NCBI GenBank assembly: GCA_973895155.1
Contig: OZ316895.1
Location: 8,494,001 to 8,558,000, forward strand
From: Marsupella aquatica
Lineage: Eukaryota > Marchantiophyta
Length of the DNA stretch: 64,000 nt
Direction of reading: 5' to 3'
Positions within the stretch are counted from its first letter, which is position 1. Each line of letters begins with the position of its first letter. The position numbers were made by a program, and so were the translations under genes. Below the pieces are notes generated by a model. It was not told where the DNA came from and did not search any database. It saw only the letters and a program-made list of their open reading frames with translations. Of this stretch, positions 21,061-34,135 are shown one piece after another.

Positions 21061-24000
21061 CATTAAATAAGACATTTTAAGGCATAATGGATTTACTAGT
21101 TTTGTAAAAGCAATGAGAAATTGCATATTGAACCTATCCAGATTTTGACTGTGCGTTTTAGGAAAACCTCACTGAGAATTACAAAGAGAATTAAGAAAAG
21201 AGATTCATTTTAATTAAGAGACTCACCCTGCCCCGATTTGCACCCTCAACTTCATTTCTGCCCCCAAAGTCTCAGTCCACTCTAGACCATAGGTGTTGGG
21301 CGAGTAGCTTTTGATCGCAATAATGTAGTTAACTGTGTAAGAATTGTTTTCGATGTTTGAAAATACAATCATAGCCCTTCAAATGTGGGAACAAGCCAGA
21401 TTTCACTTCACATGGAATTGGAGGCACAATCTAGAAAACCATATGCAACAAATAAACTTTGGGTAAGATATAGTAGTCATCAAAGTCTCCAATAGGCTTG
21501 CAGTGAAAGCTTGGAAAAATAAAGATTTTTTTGTTGGGAAGGAATAAAAATGATGATCTCTATAAAATGAATAGTAAACAAAAGCAAGGGGTAATGAGTG
21601 GAGACATTAAGTAAATGACAAAACAGAAAAGTACAATCAAAGAAGTTCAATTTGATTCCTAACTTTCTATTCATGCAAAAAGTGACCAATGGAGAAAATA
21701 ATGACACTCTAAGTCTAGATTCAAGTACAACAAAATATTCTATGTTTTGTTCAAAGAGATCTCCACAGACTAATTCACATGTAAATATAATGTTCAACTT
21801 CTCATTCGAGGAGTGAATCCAGGTCTGTAGTGTAGGTCAATTCAAATACTTTATTTATTGCTGTTAGATAGAAACGTTTGCAGCTATTACAACCAAGTGA
21901 GAGCTCCAAAATAAATGCTAAATTCATTGAGATTTTATAATTTATTTGTGTTTGTAAATTTGTAATTTATCTATTCATGTCATATTTCAGGCTCAGCCCT
22001 GAACAAAAGTCGCCATGAAGTTTGGGAGAAAGTGTAAGTTGAATGTTTCCTTCAGAGGAAACCGAAAAAATGAATTTATAATGGATGGAAAATCGAAAAA
22101 GAAAACCTTAACATGCACTTGAGGTCATCACATATTTTTCGATCATTAGAGCTCATGTATCCCAACGAAAGATTCCATATAAACTTCTAGGGAAGACGAC
22201 CGCGTCCCGACCGTAGAAATTACGAATCCACGGCTAATATTCAAATCCACGATTCATAATTGCGCACAGTGAGCGAAGTTTGAAATGGGAGAGACTCAGA
22301 AACGTCTTGTATGCCGAGGCTCCGAAGCTCTGACTGCCTGACGTTCTTATATCCCGAGTGACTGTGTCACTGCGTGTCTTGCGCAGCCGGTGGACCGGCT
22401 TCAAGAGGTAGGCCCGGTCAACAGTCATGAGGGCGGGGTTTGCAACACATTGTCAGTTCGGTGGTAACCGGTAACCGACGATGCAAGCCAAGGTGAGGAG
22501 GACAGGTGGTAACCAATAACCGGACAGCCCGCGGCATTGGAATTTGGAAATGTATCGCGAAACCGACAGACGCGGGAAGAAACTGAGAAAGACGCCGTAT
22601 GCAATTGGAAAGAAATGCGACCGTTCGAAACGGAGGCTGACACCTCACACTTCGGTTCCAAATGGAGCTTGTTGGTGGCCTACACGTGAAGACTTTCCCG
22701 AGTTTTGGTTTTATATTTTTGAGAGGGTTTTTTATTTCTTTCCACAATACGCAGCTTGATTTGAGGAGGGTTTATGTAGTGCCCCATCAATCTTGGCTTG
22801 TGTAACGCAAAATATAAAAGTTTTATCATGTAAAACAAAAAATGACCTAAAATAACTGGCCTTTTAATTTAGTTTCTTTCTATACACAATAGTGCATGAC
22901 CTTAACTTCAGGGATTTCCCCCTTTTTGGTTTCTTTCCAAAAACCCCTTCCAACCTGGGCTAAATCCATATTTTGGGGGACATTGTATCACGCAATGTCC
23001 TCTAATCAGGATGTTACCCTATTCTTCGAGTACAGTTAGTGACTGTGTTAGATAGAGTCCTTGCAGGGAGGAAGGATTTTCTTTCAGTAAATAAATAAAC
23101 GCGTAAGGGTTTAACCTCCAAAATTTGCAAATTGGTCGCTGATTACGGACCCCACTAGAGGTCCCTTCCAAAATTCCTGGCACCACATCGTGCCACGTCA
23201 ACAACAACCGCAACAAACAAGACTCGTCAGTTTTGTGAATCAAACTTATAGTTTTCATTCGTGTTTGTATCAATTTAGGTGTAAATTTTGGGACGCCGTG
23301 CCATAAAAAGAAAAGTAAAAACATTGGAAATGCAAAGAGCAAGACGGTTAAAACTGTCACTACTTATGTAACCGTTTTAGTTACATTTTCAATTTTAAAA
23401 CTTAAATTCAAAGATTTATAAAAAGTATTTTTCATATAATAAATAATGACTAATAACTAACTTGATAACTTCTTTGTTAAAACGCAACTCCCGATATGTA
23501 AGGACCTCTCGTATTGTACAGCCATTAATGCTCGGAAGAGCACATAGAAACCCAGGATTGGGGAGGAGGAATGGCTGGAATCTTGAAAGTTCATTCTCAA
23601 AACAAAAAATACCCAGTCGTAGATCTCATTGAGATCTTTCTTTTGCACCCTAGATTGCCTTCTAACATGGATGAATAAGATTTCTAGAGGCATTACAAAA
23701 TGGACGGCAAAGATCGTAAAATCAACAAAATCAACGGCTAGGAAGGCTTGGATTTGTTTAATTTGTCATTTGAAAAATATTAATCCATTTGCGAAACGGA
23801 CAGAACCCATCCATAGATCTATTTGAGATCTTTCTTTTGAGCCATAGATTGGCCATTATGATGGACGGACGAGATTTCTGGAGATAAGAAATGAAGACGG
23901 CTCAGATCAACTCTTCCCCTGATTTTATTAGCCAAGGGGTCCACGAACTAATTCCGAAATTTGATTATTGCCCCAGAATTCTTAGGATATGTATTTTACT

Positions 24001-24300
24001 CCAATACAAGACATTGCAACTAAAATAAACAAGATGACACTAGGATTGATCATTAGCCTTTAACTCTGGGACTCCAATGGACCAAACACTTATACAAACA
24101 AAACATAATGTTCAAAGTATCATATATTTGAACATACAATTGTGTCAATTCAAAAACAATCCTATTATCAGGGGCAATAATCAAATTTGGGAATCAGCTG
24201 GCCCATTTGCAAATTTTGGAGATTGAACCCTTAATATGCCTTTATTCTATATTATTTATTTATTTACTGAAACAAATTCCCTCCTCGGCTCCTCCTACAA
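21061..24300. other. AT-rich intergenic region, no gene seen
   Basis: No frame resembles a known protein. A 'agatc(t/c)cattgagatctttcttttg..cctagattg' block near 23621 recurs near 23815, a direct repeat of about 100 bp. Nothing else could be assigned. Confidence 0.4.
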
Positions 24301-24439
24301 TTGAGCTTCAATTCAGGAACTCATCGTAAGTGACAGCCCTATAGGGTGCGTTTGACAGGCCCGCTGTGTCATCGGCGGGGCAAGCGGGACGGGAAAGAAA
24401 GACAAGCTGTGAGTATTCCCTTTTCCTTCCGTCCCTTCT

Positions 24440-24505
24440 CCAAAGGAGCGGAGGGAGAGGAGAGCAGAGAGCAGAGGAGAGCAGAGGAGAGCAGAGAGCA
24501 AAGAC
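24440..24505. repeat. Purine-rich minisatellite
   Basis: 'gagagcagag' repeats several times (gagagcagagagcagaggagagcagagg...). It lies in the probable 5' leader of the gene starting near 24764. Confidence 0.7.
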
Positions 24506-24763
24506 GAGGTGCAGAGCTCGTGCACGACCAAACCATGGTGCTGCCTTCCTGGCGAGACGACGAGAGCGAGCTCGCGCTCGCTCGGTGTGCCCTCTGCTCG
24601 GGCGCCGGGTGAGGAGGCAGCAGCAGAGGAGCAGCGCAATAACAGCATTATCAGATTCTTTCTGTAGTCGAAGCACTGTCGATGATGGTGGTGTGGCTCC
24701 AGCAGCAGCATCAACAGGAACAACGGAGGAACAACGGAGGAGCAGCAAGCAAGCTCAAGGAAG

Positions 24764-27700
24764 ATGGAGGGAGTAAGATCTGAAGAATTGCTGGCTTCTT
24801 TCTTCAATCTCAGCGGCACCTCGAGAATGCCCCTCGTTGACGGTCGCCGGTTCCTCCAACAGCAGCAGCAGCAACATTTGCCGGAGCAGCAGCAGAAGAA
24901 GAGCAGGAGCTGCGGATACGAGAAAGAAGAGGCATACGTGCAGGACGAAGAAGGAAAAGAAGGAGCACCAGAAGAGGAGGAAAGGAATCTGTTCGAAAGA
25001 GGAGAGAGTAACATTGTCAGGGGTGGAGAGATTGGAATTGGTTGTGTGCCAGACAGTAGTCGTAGTAGTAGTGGTAGTACAAGGAGGAGGGGGAGGGGGA
25101 GGAGGGAAGGTAACACTGGTGGTTGACAGAGAAGGGAGATTTATGAAGTGGACGGCAGAAGCCGATTTGGTGGTAGGATTGGCAGTCGGTAGTGGTAAGA
25201 GAAAGCTTGGCGTTGGATTAGGAATTGGAAGGAGGAAGATCATCAAGAACAGCGGTATAGATTTAGGAGAGCATCACCTGAAGCGTTGCGGCGTGTTTTT
25301 CCTGAAAAACTCCTCTGTTTTGAGTTTGAATTGGAGCCTGGACACGCGCAACAGCATCTTACTGGATCGAGACAAGGCCATGAAGCGCTCGAATGTGTTC
25401 AATTTGCTTCTCCAGATGATGCCTGCCTCACATCACCCTGTTGCCCCCTCATCGCCTGACCACTGGTCGTTTCTGGTAACTCCAATTTCTGCACACAGAT
25501 GCTACACATCTGCTCCCCCTCCCATCGAATGCTGTCTCCATCCTATACACTCCAAATCCTGCCTTTGACACTTCAGTGTAGATCAGCTTCGTTTATCTCT
25601 AGGTCGATTCGTTCAGTTGACCAATTTTTCTCCTGCGCAAATTCATCTCCTTTCTCTGCCGTGATCTCGTTGTTTGGTAGGAAGAAGCAAAGTAATGTCG
25701 TATTCTCTAGTGTGAGAGTTGAATGTCTCCAAACGATATTTCTACTCCGTGACGCGATAGAAAGATAGAACGAAAATGCTCAAGCAGCACATTGCTCTTC
25801 TGTATGTTTAAAATGATCAGGACGAAGTCGATGCTCCGCGATGGGCGGACCTCGTGAAGGAGGCTGCTTTGATGGGAACGATAGGGTAACTCTCTCTCTC
25901 TCTCTCTCTTGGCTTCATCACTTCATTCAACACAGGGAGACTTCAATTCGGCAGTGTTAGAGATCATGAGTCACTGACACGTTGTTCTTCTGCTGTGCAG
26001 GGACGACGCTTGGTTTCATCGTTCTCACTTGTAAGCTCATTCACTGCTTTCAGTGTTCCGCTTGACCTGATCTCTCTTTTGGAAGTGTACTTTTTGTTCG
26101 ATTTCCCCCTCTGTTTTGAAATTTCAAATCTCGCCGATCTTTGGTCAGTTGCCGGGCCTTCGGAATAATCTTTAGGCGCGTTGATGAATCATATAGTCCG
26201 TGTAATAATGCACTTGCCCTTTTCCCCACTGAATGATCTCCCTCTAGTGGTCAATCTTGTCACTTAAAAAGAAGCTCGGTGTAAACTTTTTGTGGGAATG
26301 ATCTCCCTCTAGTGGTCAATCTTGTCACTTAAAAAGAAGCTCGGGGTAAACTTTTTGTCTGGATGATTTTCGACATTCTGTTACCAATCAGGTTAGCGCG
26401 TCTACTATCCGTGGCGTAGAGCATGTTTGCACATAATTAGCATGGTTGGATAATTTCGGATAATTCTGTTATCATCCAGGTTAGCGTTTCTGTGTAAAAT
26501 GAGCATTTTGCACAATTCAGCCTGCTTTCTCTCAAGTATATCTTGAGTGGTGCATTCTTAACGGGTCAGCCTGTCTATCCCTCAAGTAGATCAGTTTTAA
26601 CCTCGCGCCAAAAACCAAATTACTTGTTCGTTTGATAGGCATCACGAAACACCTCTGGAACGGGCAGAGAACTTGGTGACGGTCAGCGACAGCAAAGGGT
26701 CTTCGATAGAAATACCGTCAGTTCGAGAGCCGCAGCCGACGAAACGAAGAAAGGCGGAAAAGGAAGGAGGGAAAGGTACCGTATCCAAATTGATAAAACC
26801 GGCTTTGAAAGCCACCGTTGTGAAGGCATGTCTGGGAGGGGGACTGCAACGCATTTCCAGCGCGGGGTCAAATTCAAGAGGACGCCTGTCGTCACGTTCG
26901 CGGTTGTCAACAAGCCTGTCGAAGAAAGTGAACATCATCCATCGCTCCGGAGGACTACTTCTACAGCAACAAAAGAAAGTTGGATTCGATACCAGGTAGG
27001 CTTTTCGTTGTGGGCCCTCTCGTTTATTGCGCTTAAGTGGTCCCCCGTGCGTCAATCATATTGTACTTTCTTGATACTGGAATTATTGGCACAAGTGATC
27101 ATACATTTCGTCACTTGTGTTATCCACCATACAACTCAGAAGTGCATCCCAAACCTAAGCTCCCGTCCCTCTTCAACTCGATGAACTCGAGCACTCTCTC
27201 ACTCTTACTGAAACCATTGCGTACGTACTTCTTACTTAGTGTTCGAGGGGTCTTGCACTAGCGTTCCTCTTTCAACCCTAAGAACGTCTGAAGGAGTGAG
27301 GCCCCGGCCAGTTCGATAAATGACTCGACTCCCTTTCCACGCCATGACTTTCGTTCTCTCTCTCTTCCGAAATCTTTGCAACTGTGGGTCCACCTTTTTC
27401 ACCCATAAGAATTTCTGAAGGGCATAGCCGCCAAGCATACTTGATAGATACCATACTTCTTCACTCGATTGCTCACTTTATCGTTAACACTCTTATGGAA
27501 ATCATTGTGTATGTGGGTCCAGCTTTCTTTGCTTTTGTGATATTTCTCACTCAGAAGCACATCTGCAGATTCATACTTCCTTTCTCGATCAATGACATTT
27601 CCTGAAATAATTGCGTACGTGGGTCCAGCTTCCTTCACTTGTCATCTTTCTCTCACTCATGTGCACTTCATAACACTCAAACTTCGCCCTTCTTCGCTCG

Positions 27701-30700
27701 ATCAATGTGCTTTATCTCTTATCTCTCCCACTTTACTAAAATCATTGTGGGTCCAGCTATGTAGTACCTGTTTTCATCTTCCTCACTCTTATTAAGCTTT
27801 TGTCATTCTCAAGGAATCAGCCGCCACCTAGGCTCGATAAAGTTTGTGCTTAGTCGTACGTGAGACATAAATTCCGTGGTCAGAGTTCATTCGTGCCGTC
27901 TATAAATTCGTGCCGTCCATAAATTCGATTCGGAAGGTCCGTAGGATGGCAGTGTTTGATCCTGACAAGATGCGTCGGCTTAAACTCTTCAGAGCAGCTC
28001 AGAGCGAGCCGTCGTCCACGGTAGGGACCCCGAAGAAGCCATCAGAGGCGAAAGCCAGTGGCAATAACAATCTACTGCGCAGTGAGCCGCCGCTCAAGCA
28101 TGTGCGTGAGGCGGCGGCTCAGAAGGTTGTTGGACCCCTAGGAGAAGCAACTGATCGGGGAGATGCGAGTGATGCGTCTCGTTCTGTGAGTGGCGAGAGC
28201 GACGATACATCTTTGAAAAGATTCGAGTCCCCTGCTTCAATTTCGCTCTACCCGGTCTCAGGACCTCTAGGCAAGGGGGTGGACAACTTCTCCCAGACGG
28301 ATTCGGTTGCGGGCAAATCATCCCCAAGTGATATGTACTTATCGTCTGACGCATCGCCAAGGCATTCCATTTCGTCGCAGGAATCGCTGATCCGAGCACT
28401 CTCAGCTGCAGCAACGGAATCCGCTAGGCGCAAAATCTTAGCATTGGGCCGGAGGTCAGTTAAGGGAAGGTCGAACGAGTCATTTGAGACCCCTTCGGAT
28501 TTATCACATTCTGCAGAAATAACCCCCGTGGATGAACCACATTTGGAAATTTCGTCATTCAATGCTGATGAGATTGTGACGGACGACACAAGCACAACAA
28601 CCAGCGGACTAGGGTGGAATACACAACAGGAGCCGACATCAGTTGTTAAGAAGAGAAGGAGCCTGGGACCTCCATTGCGTTTGAAGATGACCGAGAAGGT
28701 GGGTTCTTCGAGTGTCAAGAAGAAGAGCAGTTCTCGCAACACCAACAACAACAACCTAGTCGGAGGAGCAGCAGCAAGAGCACCTGCTGAAAAAAGCAGT
28801 GGGGTCCCAGCAACGCATCCGATTCTCGAGAAATTGCGGAGAAGTTGGGGTTCTGCTCTGCGAGTGAAACAGAGAAACGACGCAGAGGCCGCTCTCACCG
28901 ACACCAGAAGCGATACCAGTCCCGAGAATTCCGCTGAGTTCAAGGCTGGTAGTAAAATCACTACACGTAAGAAATGGGACGAATCGCCAGTGCACTCGGA
29001 AGTCATGAAACGGACTCTACAAGCTGGTTCTGCAACGGCCAACCAGCCTCATTCTGATACGGAGACCATGATACGAAACATCGTCACTCGTGAAAGACGA
29101 GCAGCCATTACCCTACGACAGCAACATTTACAAGCACCACAACTACAACTCGTCACTGATGCCGGGGTGTTAGTCTCGCCAACCAAATTTAGCTCAAATG
29201 ACTCAGAGAATCGCAAGGGAGAGAAGACCTACGATTCGACCTACACAAAGAGCAAGCCCAAGTCAGCGGCACCCAACGTTGCGAAGGTGGATCTCGCCAA
29301 GAGTCAAGCCAATCTCCAACGATCCAAGTCCGACTTGCCCTCAAAATTCAAGAAGCAATACGTCCATGCGGACACCGGCTTGAGCAAAAGTTTGTCCATG
29401 CAAAGAGGTAACAAGGAGAACGTGCAGTTGGAGCTGAAATCGCCGTCACCTCCGAGTGGTCTCGGTATCAAAAGGAAGCCTGCTGTCCCCATGAGGAAAC
29501 AGCTGTGCCCAAGACACCTCGGGACTGCTGTAAATACGGCCCGAAGCGTTCCTCCTCAAGCGCCGGCCCGGACTTCTGGTACTGCTCATGCAAATGCCCG
29601 TCCCAACCCACCATCAACAACCCAAACCAATCCTGCGGCGAGGAATTTGTTCACCAGTAGAAGTGGTCTTCTTTGGGCCCCAACGACGAAGACGCTATCA
29701 CTTGACGCCGCCGATGCCTCCACTTTTTATAAGACGGAAGTACAAGTACGTTCAGCCGCTCCTCGCGCTTTTCTGTCAGTGAGTTGGTATTCCTGTTTTT
29801 GTGATGGCGTTTCAACTGTAGATTGGCTCGTTCTCCCTTGTGCTGTCTTCCATGGCCTTTGGCATTTTTCAATAATTTGATGCCGTTTGTGTAGATTCTA
29901 TTTTCTCTGTTGTGCTCACTGTTGCCCTCGTCTCGTTCCTTTGTTCGTTTATAGGCTACAGTTTGCTTTCCCATCGGACCCGTTATTCTAGGGTATGACT
30001 GGTTTTGATTTGACCCTCGATCTCTACGGCTGTTACACTGTTTGGTACTTTATGTCAGTACTATCTCTCCACTCTGTCAGGATCAAAGTATACTTTTGAA
30101 GCGATTTCTGCGAAGAGTTGCTGATTGTGTCGCAATGTCCTGGTTGTCGTATTGTCGCAGGATAGGAAAGCGCACAACTTAGCGGTACTTCGAGGGAACA
30201 GAACTTCCTCAGTCCCTAAGCTGACAAAACAAAAGTCCGAGAAGATTCATTCGACGACTGTCAACGAAGCATTCACCCAAGCTTCTGGCACAAAGGCGTG
30301 CAAGAATGACGTAAAGGTTGCAGATGAATTTGTTGTTGCTGCTGAGGTAATTTTCAGATCCCAAGGCAATGTGAGCTTGTATTAGTGCACAAAACCTTGC
30401 TCGATTACATCCTCACGAATGATTACTTGACTCGGTGCATTCGTCTGACATTCTTAAATGTAGTGGACCATCAACAGAGGCCAGGGTATATTCCTACAAG
30501 TTAATGCTGCCATTCTACTTGAAGCCAAAGTTTGATGTTTACTTCGTATCCTTTTCGGCGTTGAACTCTCTGTCTCAGGACCGAAAACCCAAGGCAGCAC
30601 TAAAATACGAACCGAGGATCCACACCGTCAAAGCCATCAGAGAGGTTAGTAGTGGGTGCTCACACCTGTTGCAAACCTTCAGGGATTCTAACAAATTCAA

Positions 30701-30822
30701 CAGGTTCATGGTGAGCTATGACTGATGACCTTATACGTGTGTTTATGGCAGTGGGAAAGCAAGTCTGGCAAACGATACTATGACCTGTCGCCGCCTGAAC
30801 GGCAGAAAGTCAACCAGAATAT

Positions 30823-30855
<33 letters not shown>

Positions 30856-30886
30856 GTTAAAGACAGGAGAGAGGAAGAAGAGTTAA
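24764..30886 (+). CDS. Long basic, mostly disordered protein of unknown function, 8 exons
   Basis: Proposed exons: 24764-24772 (MEG, tentative), 25821-25885, 26001-26030, 26639-26995, 27945-29745, 30161-30346, 30579-30644 and 30752-30886. All junctions are GT/AG and phases agree, giving about 882 residues. The N-terminus reads DEVDAPRWADLVKEA..., then DDAWFHRSHLHHETP. This 'DAP.W.DL...D.WF..SH..HE' signature looks conserved; similar N-termini occur, as far as I remember, in uncharacterised land-plant proteins, and it faintly resembles the start of TPX2-like proteins. The long middle exon is Ser/Lys/Arg-rich with no visible domain. Small exons starting DRK(A/P) follow, and the last has WESKSGKRYYDLSPPERQKVNQ and a run of 11 alanines. 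No membrane segment is seen. The 5' exon and the weak acceptor at 27944 (GGTCCGTAG) are the doubtful points; ATG 27946 could be an alternative start. Confidence 0.65.
25889..25910. repeat. (TC)n microsatellite in an intron
   Basis: About ten TC units directly follow the donor site of the exon ending at 25885. Confidence 0.9.
26231..26360. repeat. 65-bp near-perfect tandem duplication in an intron
   Basis: Two copies starting 'gaatgatctccctctagtgg' at 26231 and 26296 differ by about two bases near their ends. The duplication is recent and lies within an intron of the gene at 24764-30886. Confidence 0.9.
27160..27790. repeat. Diverged tandem repeats filling an intron
   Basis: Units of about 100-130 bp share '(c)tcgatca.tg...', 'cattg(c/t)gta(c/t)gtgggtccagcttcctt' and '.tttctcactca.aagcac', for example near 27220, 27510, 27620 and 27750. 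The array lies in the intron between the exons ending at 26995 and starting at 27945. Confidence 0.6.
30822..30855 (+). repeat. (GCT)n coding microsatellite, polyalanine
   Basis: About ten GCT repeats in the last exon encode an alanine run near the C-terminus of the gene at 24764-30886. It is likely to vary in length. Confidence 0.95.
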
Positions 30887-32489
30887 GCTTATCTAATTTA
30901 ACTAAACTAACCTACACAACCCTCCCTTCAGATGGGAGGCAAGCGAAGCTGGATTGCTTGACATATTTGTATCATATCGAAGTCCAAATTATTTTTCTTG
31001 CCCGAGTAATAAACCAGCAGTTGTTCCCCATCACTCCACCCTTCACAAAACGGAATCCGTCTTCCAGCTGAGTGTCATTGTAATAATGAGAATGTATGAG
31101 AATCATCCGTAGCGCCAAACCATGACTAGCACCAGGATTCTGGTGGCTTCTTTTAAGCTGCTCGAGAGTCATCTGCGATATAAACGCAATTCCTCTTCCT
31201 ATGATTCGCGCAGTTTTTTCGGAAGGCTTGACAAATGTAGACCCACAGCATAGAGAGAAGATAGGGTGTTGGGACCATCTTATGTTCTTGTGAGACAGCA
31301 ATGTGCTATGCTGGGTCTTCCTGTATTTATCGTCACTTCTAGAGAGAGACATCAACTGTCTCTGATGTACAGACCTGTGTACTTTCTTAGAGCTCCTGCT
31401 TTCCCTTCAAACAAAGTGAAGATAACTTGTTGCTTTGTTTTATGGAGCGTTTCAGAATTAGACCTAGCTGGCATCCATTGCCAAGGGACCTACATTCCCG
31501 GTAGATGTAGTAGTGGGCGCGCCCCTGAGAAGATGTTTGGAAGAAATCGATGGGAAGTAGTACACGCTGTCCTATATTGTGTCCCTCAGATTCAGTGGTG
31601 GGCGCCACGCTGAGGAGATATTTCGAAGGTGTGCGATGTGGAAGTGGTAGATACAGCCCAATATGCCTCCCTTGGCGTGAAATTGTCGCCGATTTGGAGT
31701 TTTAACCATAGGAACAAGGAAAAGTTGAAACGAGGTGATGGAGTTTGTACATTTCAGATTTGCAGTGTCATTTTCTGTACCTCTCTGCCAAGTATGTTCT
31801 TCTGATTGCATGACACTTACACAAGAAATCAAGTCTCGGTCTACAAGGCACGTACAGGACTACTGAAATTGTAATTGTAACACTTTTAGTATAAACAAGA
31901 CTACGAAAGTGTATAATGAAGTACCAAATAGCAAAATACCGAGCCGCACAAGGAGGTAAAATGTTTGCAGTTTCCTCCTCCGTAAGATTTGGCCCAAAAG
32001 GAACTTCTGTAAGATTTTCAAGTGCAAGAGTAGATGGACACACAATTTTGAGATGATACTTGGATGGACAAGTGAGACTGTTGAACGTAAACAAAATCTT
32101 GGAGTTCATTAGTATAGCGTGATTTACACTTATGTTCCAAAGGTGACAAGTAATTGTGTATTTGACCGTAAAACGTCTCTTGGGACATTGTCCATGTGGC
32201 GATTCAACAGCCTTTGTTCCCACTCAAATCTAAGGAGTTTAGTGTTCCCTTCTTATCCATGGTTACCTTGTCTAGAACCTCTTACATTTCTATATCATGA
32301 CAGTGTAATGTTCCAGGAGTATTGTGACAATATGAAACTGGATGGACTACCATGACATAGTAATGTTCCTGGTATATTGTGGAATTTCAAGATTAGTGTG
32401 CCCCTCTGAGAAGCAACCTCAAATGTCTGAGAAGCGAGTAATATCATACGTTAGTCCATCTAACCTTGTACTCCACAAAAGACTACATT

Positions 32490-32960
32490 ATTTGCTTGAA
32501 TTAGTGTTACTCACACTAATTTGAAAGTGCCAAACGTTAGTCCATCTAACCTTCTACTCCACAAGTCTCCTGTACATTGTTTGCCTTGTTTGCCTGAATT
32601 AGTGTTACTCACACTAATTTGAAAGTGCCAATTTTCAGGGTCAACTCATGGATTAGTGTCGGTCACATTAACTTTGTTATAACACTAATCTCCCTCACAT
32701 TAAATTATTGTTACTGGAACACTCCACAAGCCTGCACTATTCACCACAATTAATGTTATTCACACTAATTTGATAGTGTCAACTTTCAGAGTCTACTCTT
32801 AAATTAGTGTCAGTCACAATTTCAAGGTCTCTTTGTAAACTAGTGTTACTCACAATAATTTTGTTATAACACTAGCCCTGCTCACATGAAATTAGTATTA
32901 TTGGAAAAATAGAGGGGAAAAAATATGTTGAAAAATCCACAAGAATTAGTGTTACTTTCA
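32490..32960. repeat. Dispersed 'attagtgttactcacactaat' repeat, copy 2
   Basis: The same block order as at 13980-14300 (attagtgttactcacactaatttga.agtg, then tcaattttcagggtcaactc, then ataacactaa...cacat). The internal unit recurs about every 60-120 bp here. Confidence 0.65.
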
Positions 32961-32964
32961 TTCC

Positions 32965-33690
32965 TTACTAAGACATTGCTAGAGTAGTAAGCAGCTCAGA
33001 TCTTGCTCAAGATTCTTGGAGGGCTAACCTCACATCTTTGAGGACCAATGAAACCCTGCCCTAAACTCTAGCAGCCTTGTTTCACGGAATGAAGTCATCA
33101 AATCAGTTATTTTGATTCCCTTCTGGTAGGGTGTCTGTTTGTGTTTTCACTGATTGTTAATGGCTTGTTTCGCCTCCCTATCCCTGGGGCTCTCACGGTA
33201 TTAAAATTTATAAAAAATCCATTCGAGGAAATCAGTTATTTTGAGGGCCGCAAAACAAAGGGTAGATCACGTGTGAGTTGGGTCTTAAGGAATTGAGGTC
33301 ACCAAAAGCAGAGGTTGGCCATCCATTCCTCAATAGAAACGTTGCTGGAGTAGTAAATGTCTCAGATCTTGCCCAAGATTCTTGGAGAGTAAAGGGCTAA
33401 CCTCACATCTTTGAGGACCAATGAAACCCTGCCCTAAACTCTAGCAGCCCAGTGATATCATCACATCAGTTATTTTGAGGGCCCCAAAACAAAGGGTAGA
33501 TCACATGCAAGTCGGGTCTTAAGTTGAGGTCACCAAAAGCAGAGATTGGCCGTCCATTCCTTACTAGAAACGTTGCTGGAGTAGTAAACGGCTCAGATCT
33601 TGCCCGAGATTCTTGGAGAGTAAAGGGCTAACCTCACATCTTTGAGGACCAATGAAACCCTGCCCTAAACCCTAGCAGCCCCCAATTGCC
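32965..33690. repeat. Three-copy tandem repeat, one copy carrying an insertion
   Basis: The phrase 'gggctaacctcacatctttg' occurs at 33021, 33394 and 33625. The last two units are 231 bp apart. The first is 373 bp from the second because it holds extra sequence, including a 113-bp insertion at 33116-33228 flanked by 16-bp direct repeats. Confidence 0.85.
33116..33228. mobile_element. Short insertion with 16-bp target-site duplication
   Basis: The insertion splits one repeat unit. The flanks 'aaatcagttattttga' at 33100-33115 and 33229-33244 match, whereas the neighbouring repeat copy has one uninterrupted site. The duplication length is typical of LINE-driven insertion (a SINE or truncated element), but I see no Pol III boxes or poly(A) tail. 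Confidence 0.55.
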
Positions 33691-33734
33691 TTTCCTCCAG
33701 AAAGACGAGTAATCACTAAAGAAGTTTCGATAGA

Positions 33735-34135
33735 CGACGATTTCGTCGAAGAACCGAAGAGAAAGTGATCCCAATCCATTTTCATGTCGACATCGATTTC
33801 AATTGCAGTGCGCTGCGCCGCATGTCACCTCTGTTCATCACGGAATTCTTGAAAGGATCGAGAGATTGAACAGGCAGCGCAATTTTTCGGCGACCAGGAG
33901 CTTTAGTAGAGCACTTTCCGTCCAAGGTTTTGGCGAAGAATCGAAGAGAAGGCGATGCCAATTCATTTTCATGTCGACATCGATTTCAAGTGCGGTGCGG
34001 TGCGTTGTCATAGACGATGAGACGGACGGGCCATGTCGCCTCTGTTTACCGCGGAATTCTTAATGAGGTCGAAAGATTGAAGAGGCTGCGCAATTTTCCG
34101 GCGACTCGGACCGTTATTAGAGCACCTTCTGTGCT
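33735..34135. repeat. ~200-bp tandem duplication upstream of the BTB gene
   Basis: Two diverged copies of about 200 bp share 'cattttcatgtcgacatcga', 'gcgcaattttycggcgac' and 'tagagcac.ttc(c/t)gt'; the first phrase occurs near 33779 and 33967. They lie 1-1.4 kb upstream of the BTB gene start and may belong to its promoter region. Confidence 0.75.

Noticed and set aside
24313-25568. Several long overlapping frames on both strands
   Set aside because: They arise from purine-rich and trinucleotide-repeat sequence. Their products are low-complexity and match no family; only a 9-nt first exon at 24764 fits the downstream gene.
27910-27944. Upstream start for the large exon at 27945
   Set aside because: The frame opens with GTG, not ATG. 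The phase fits splicing from the exon ending at 26995 at the AG before 27945.
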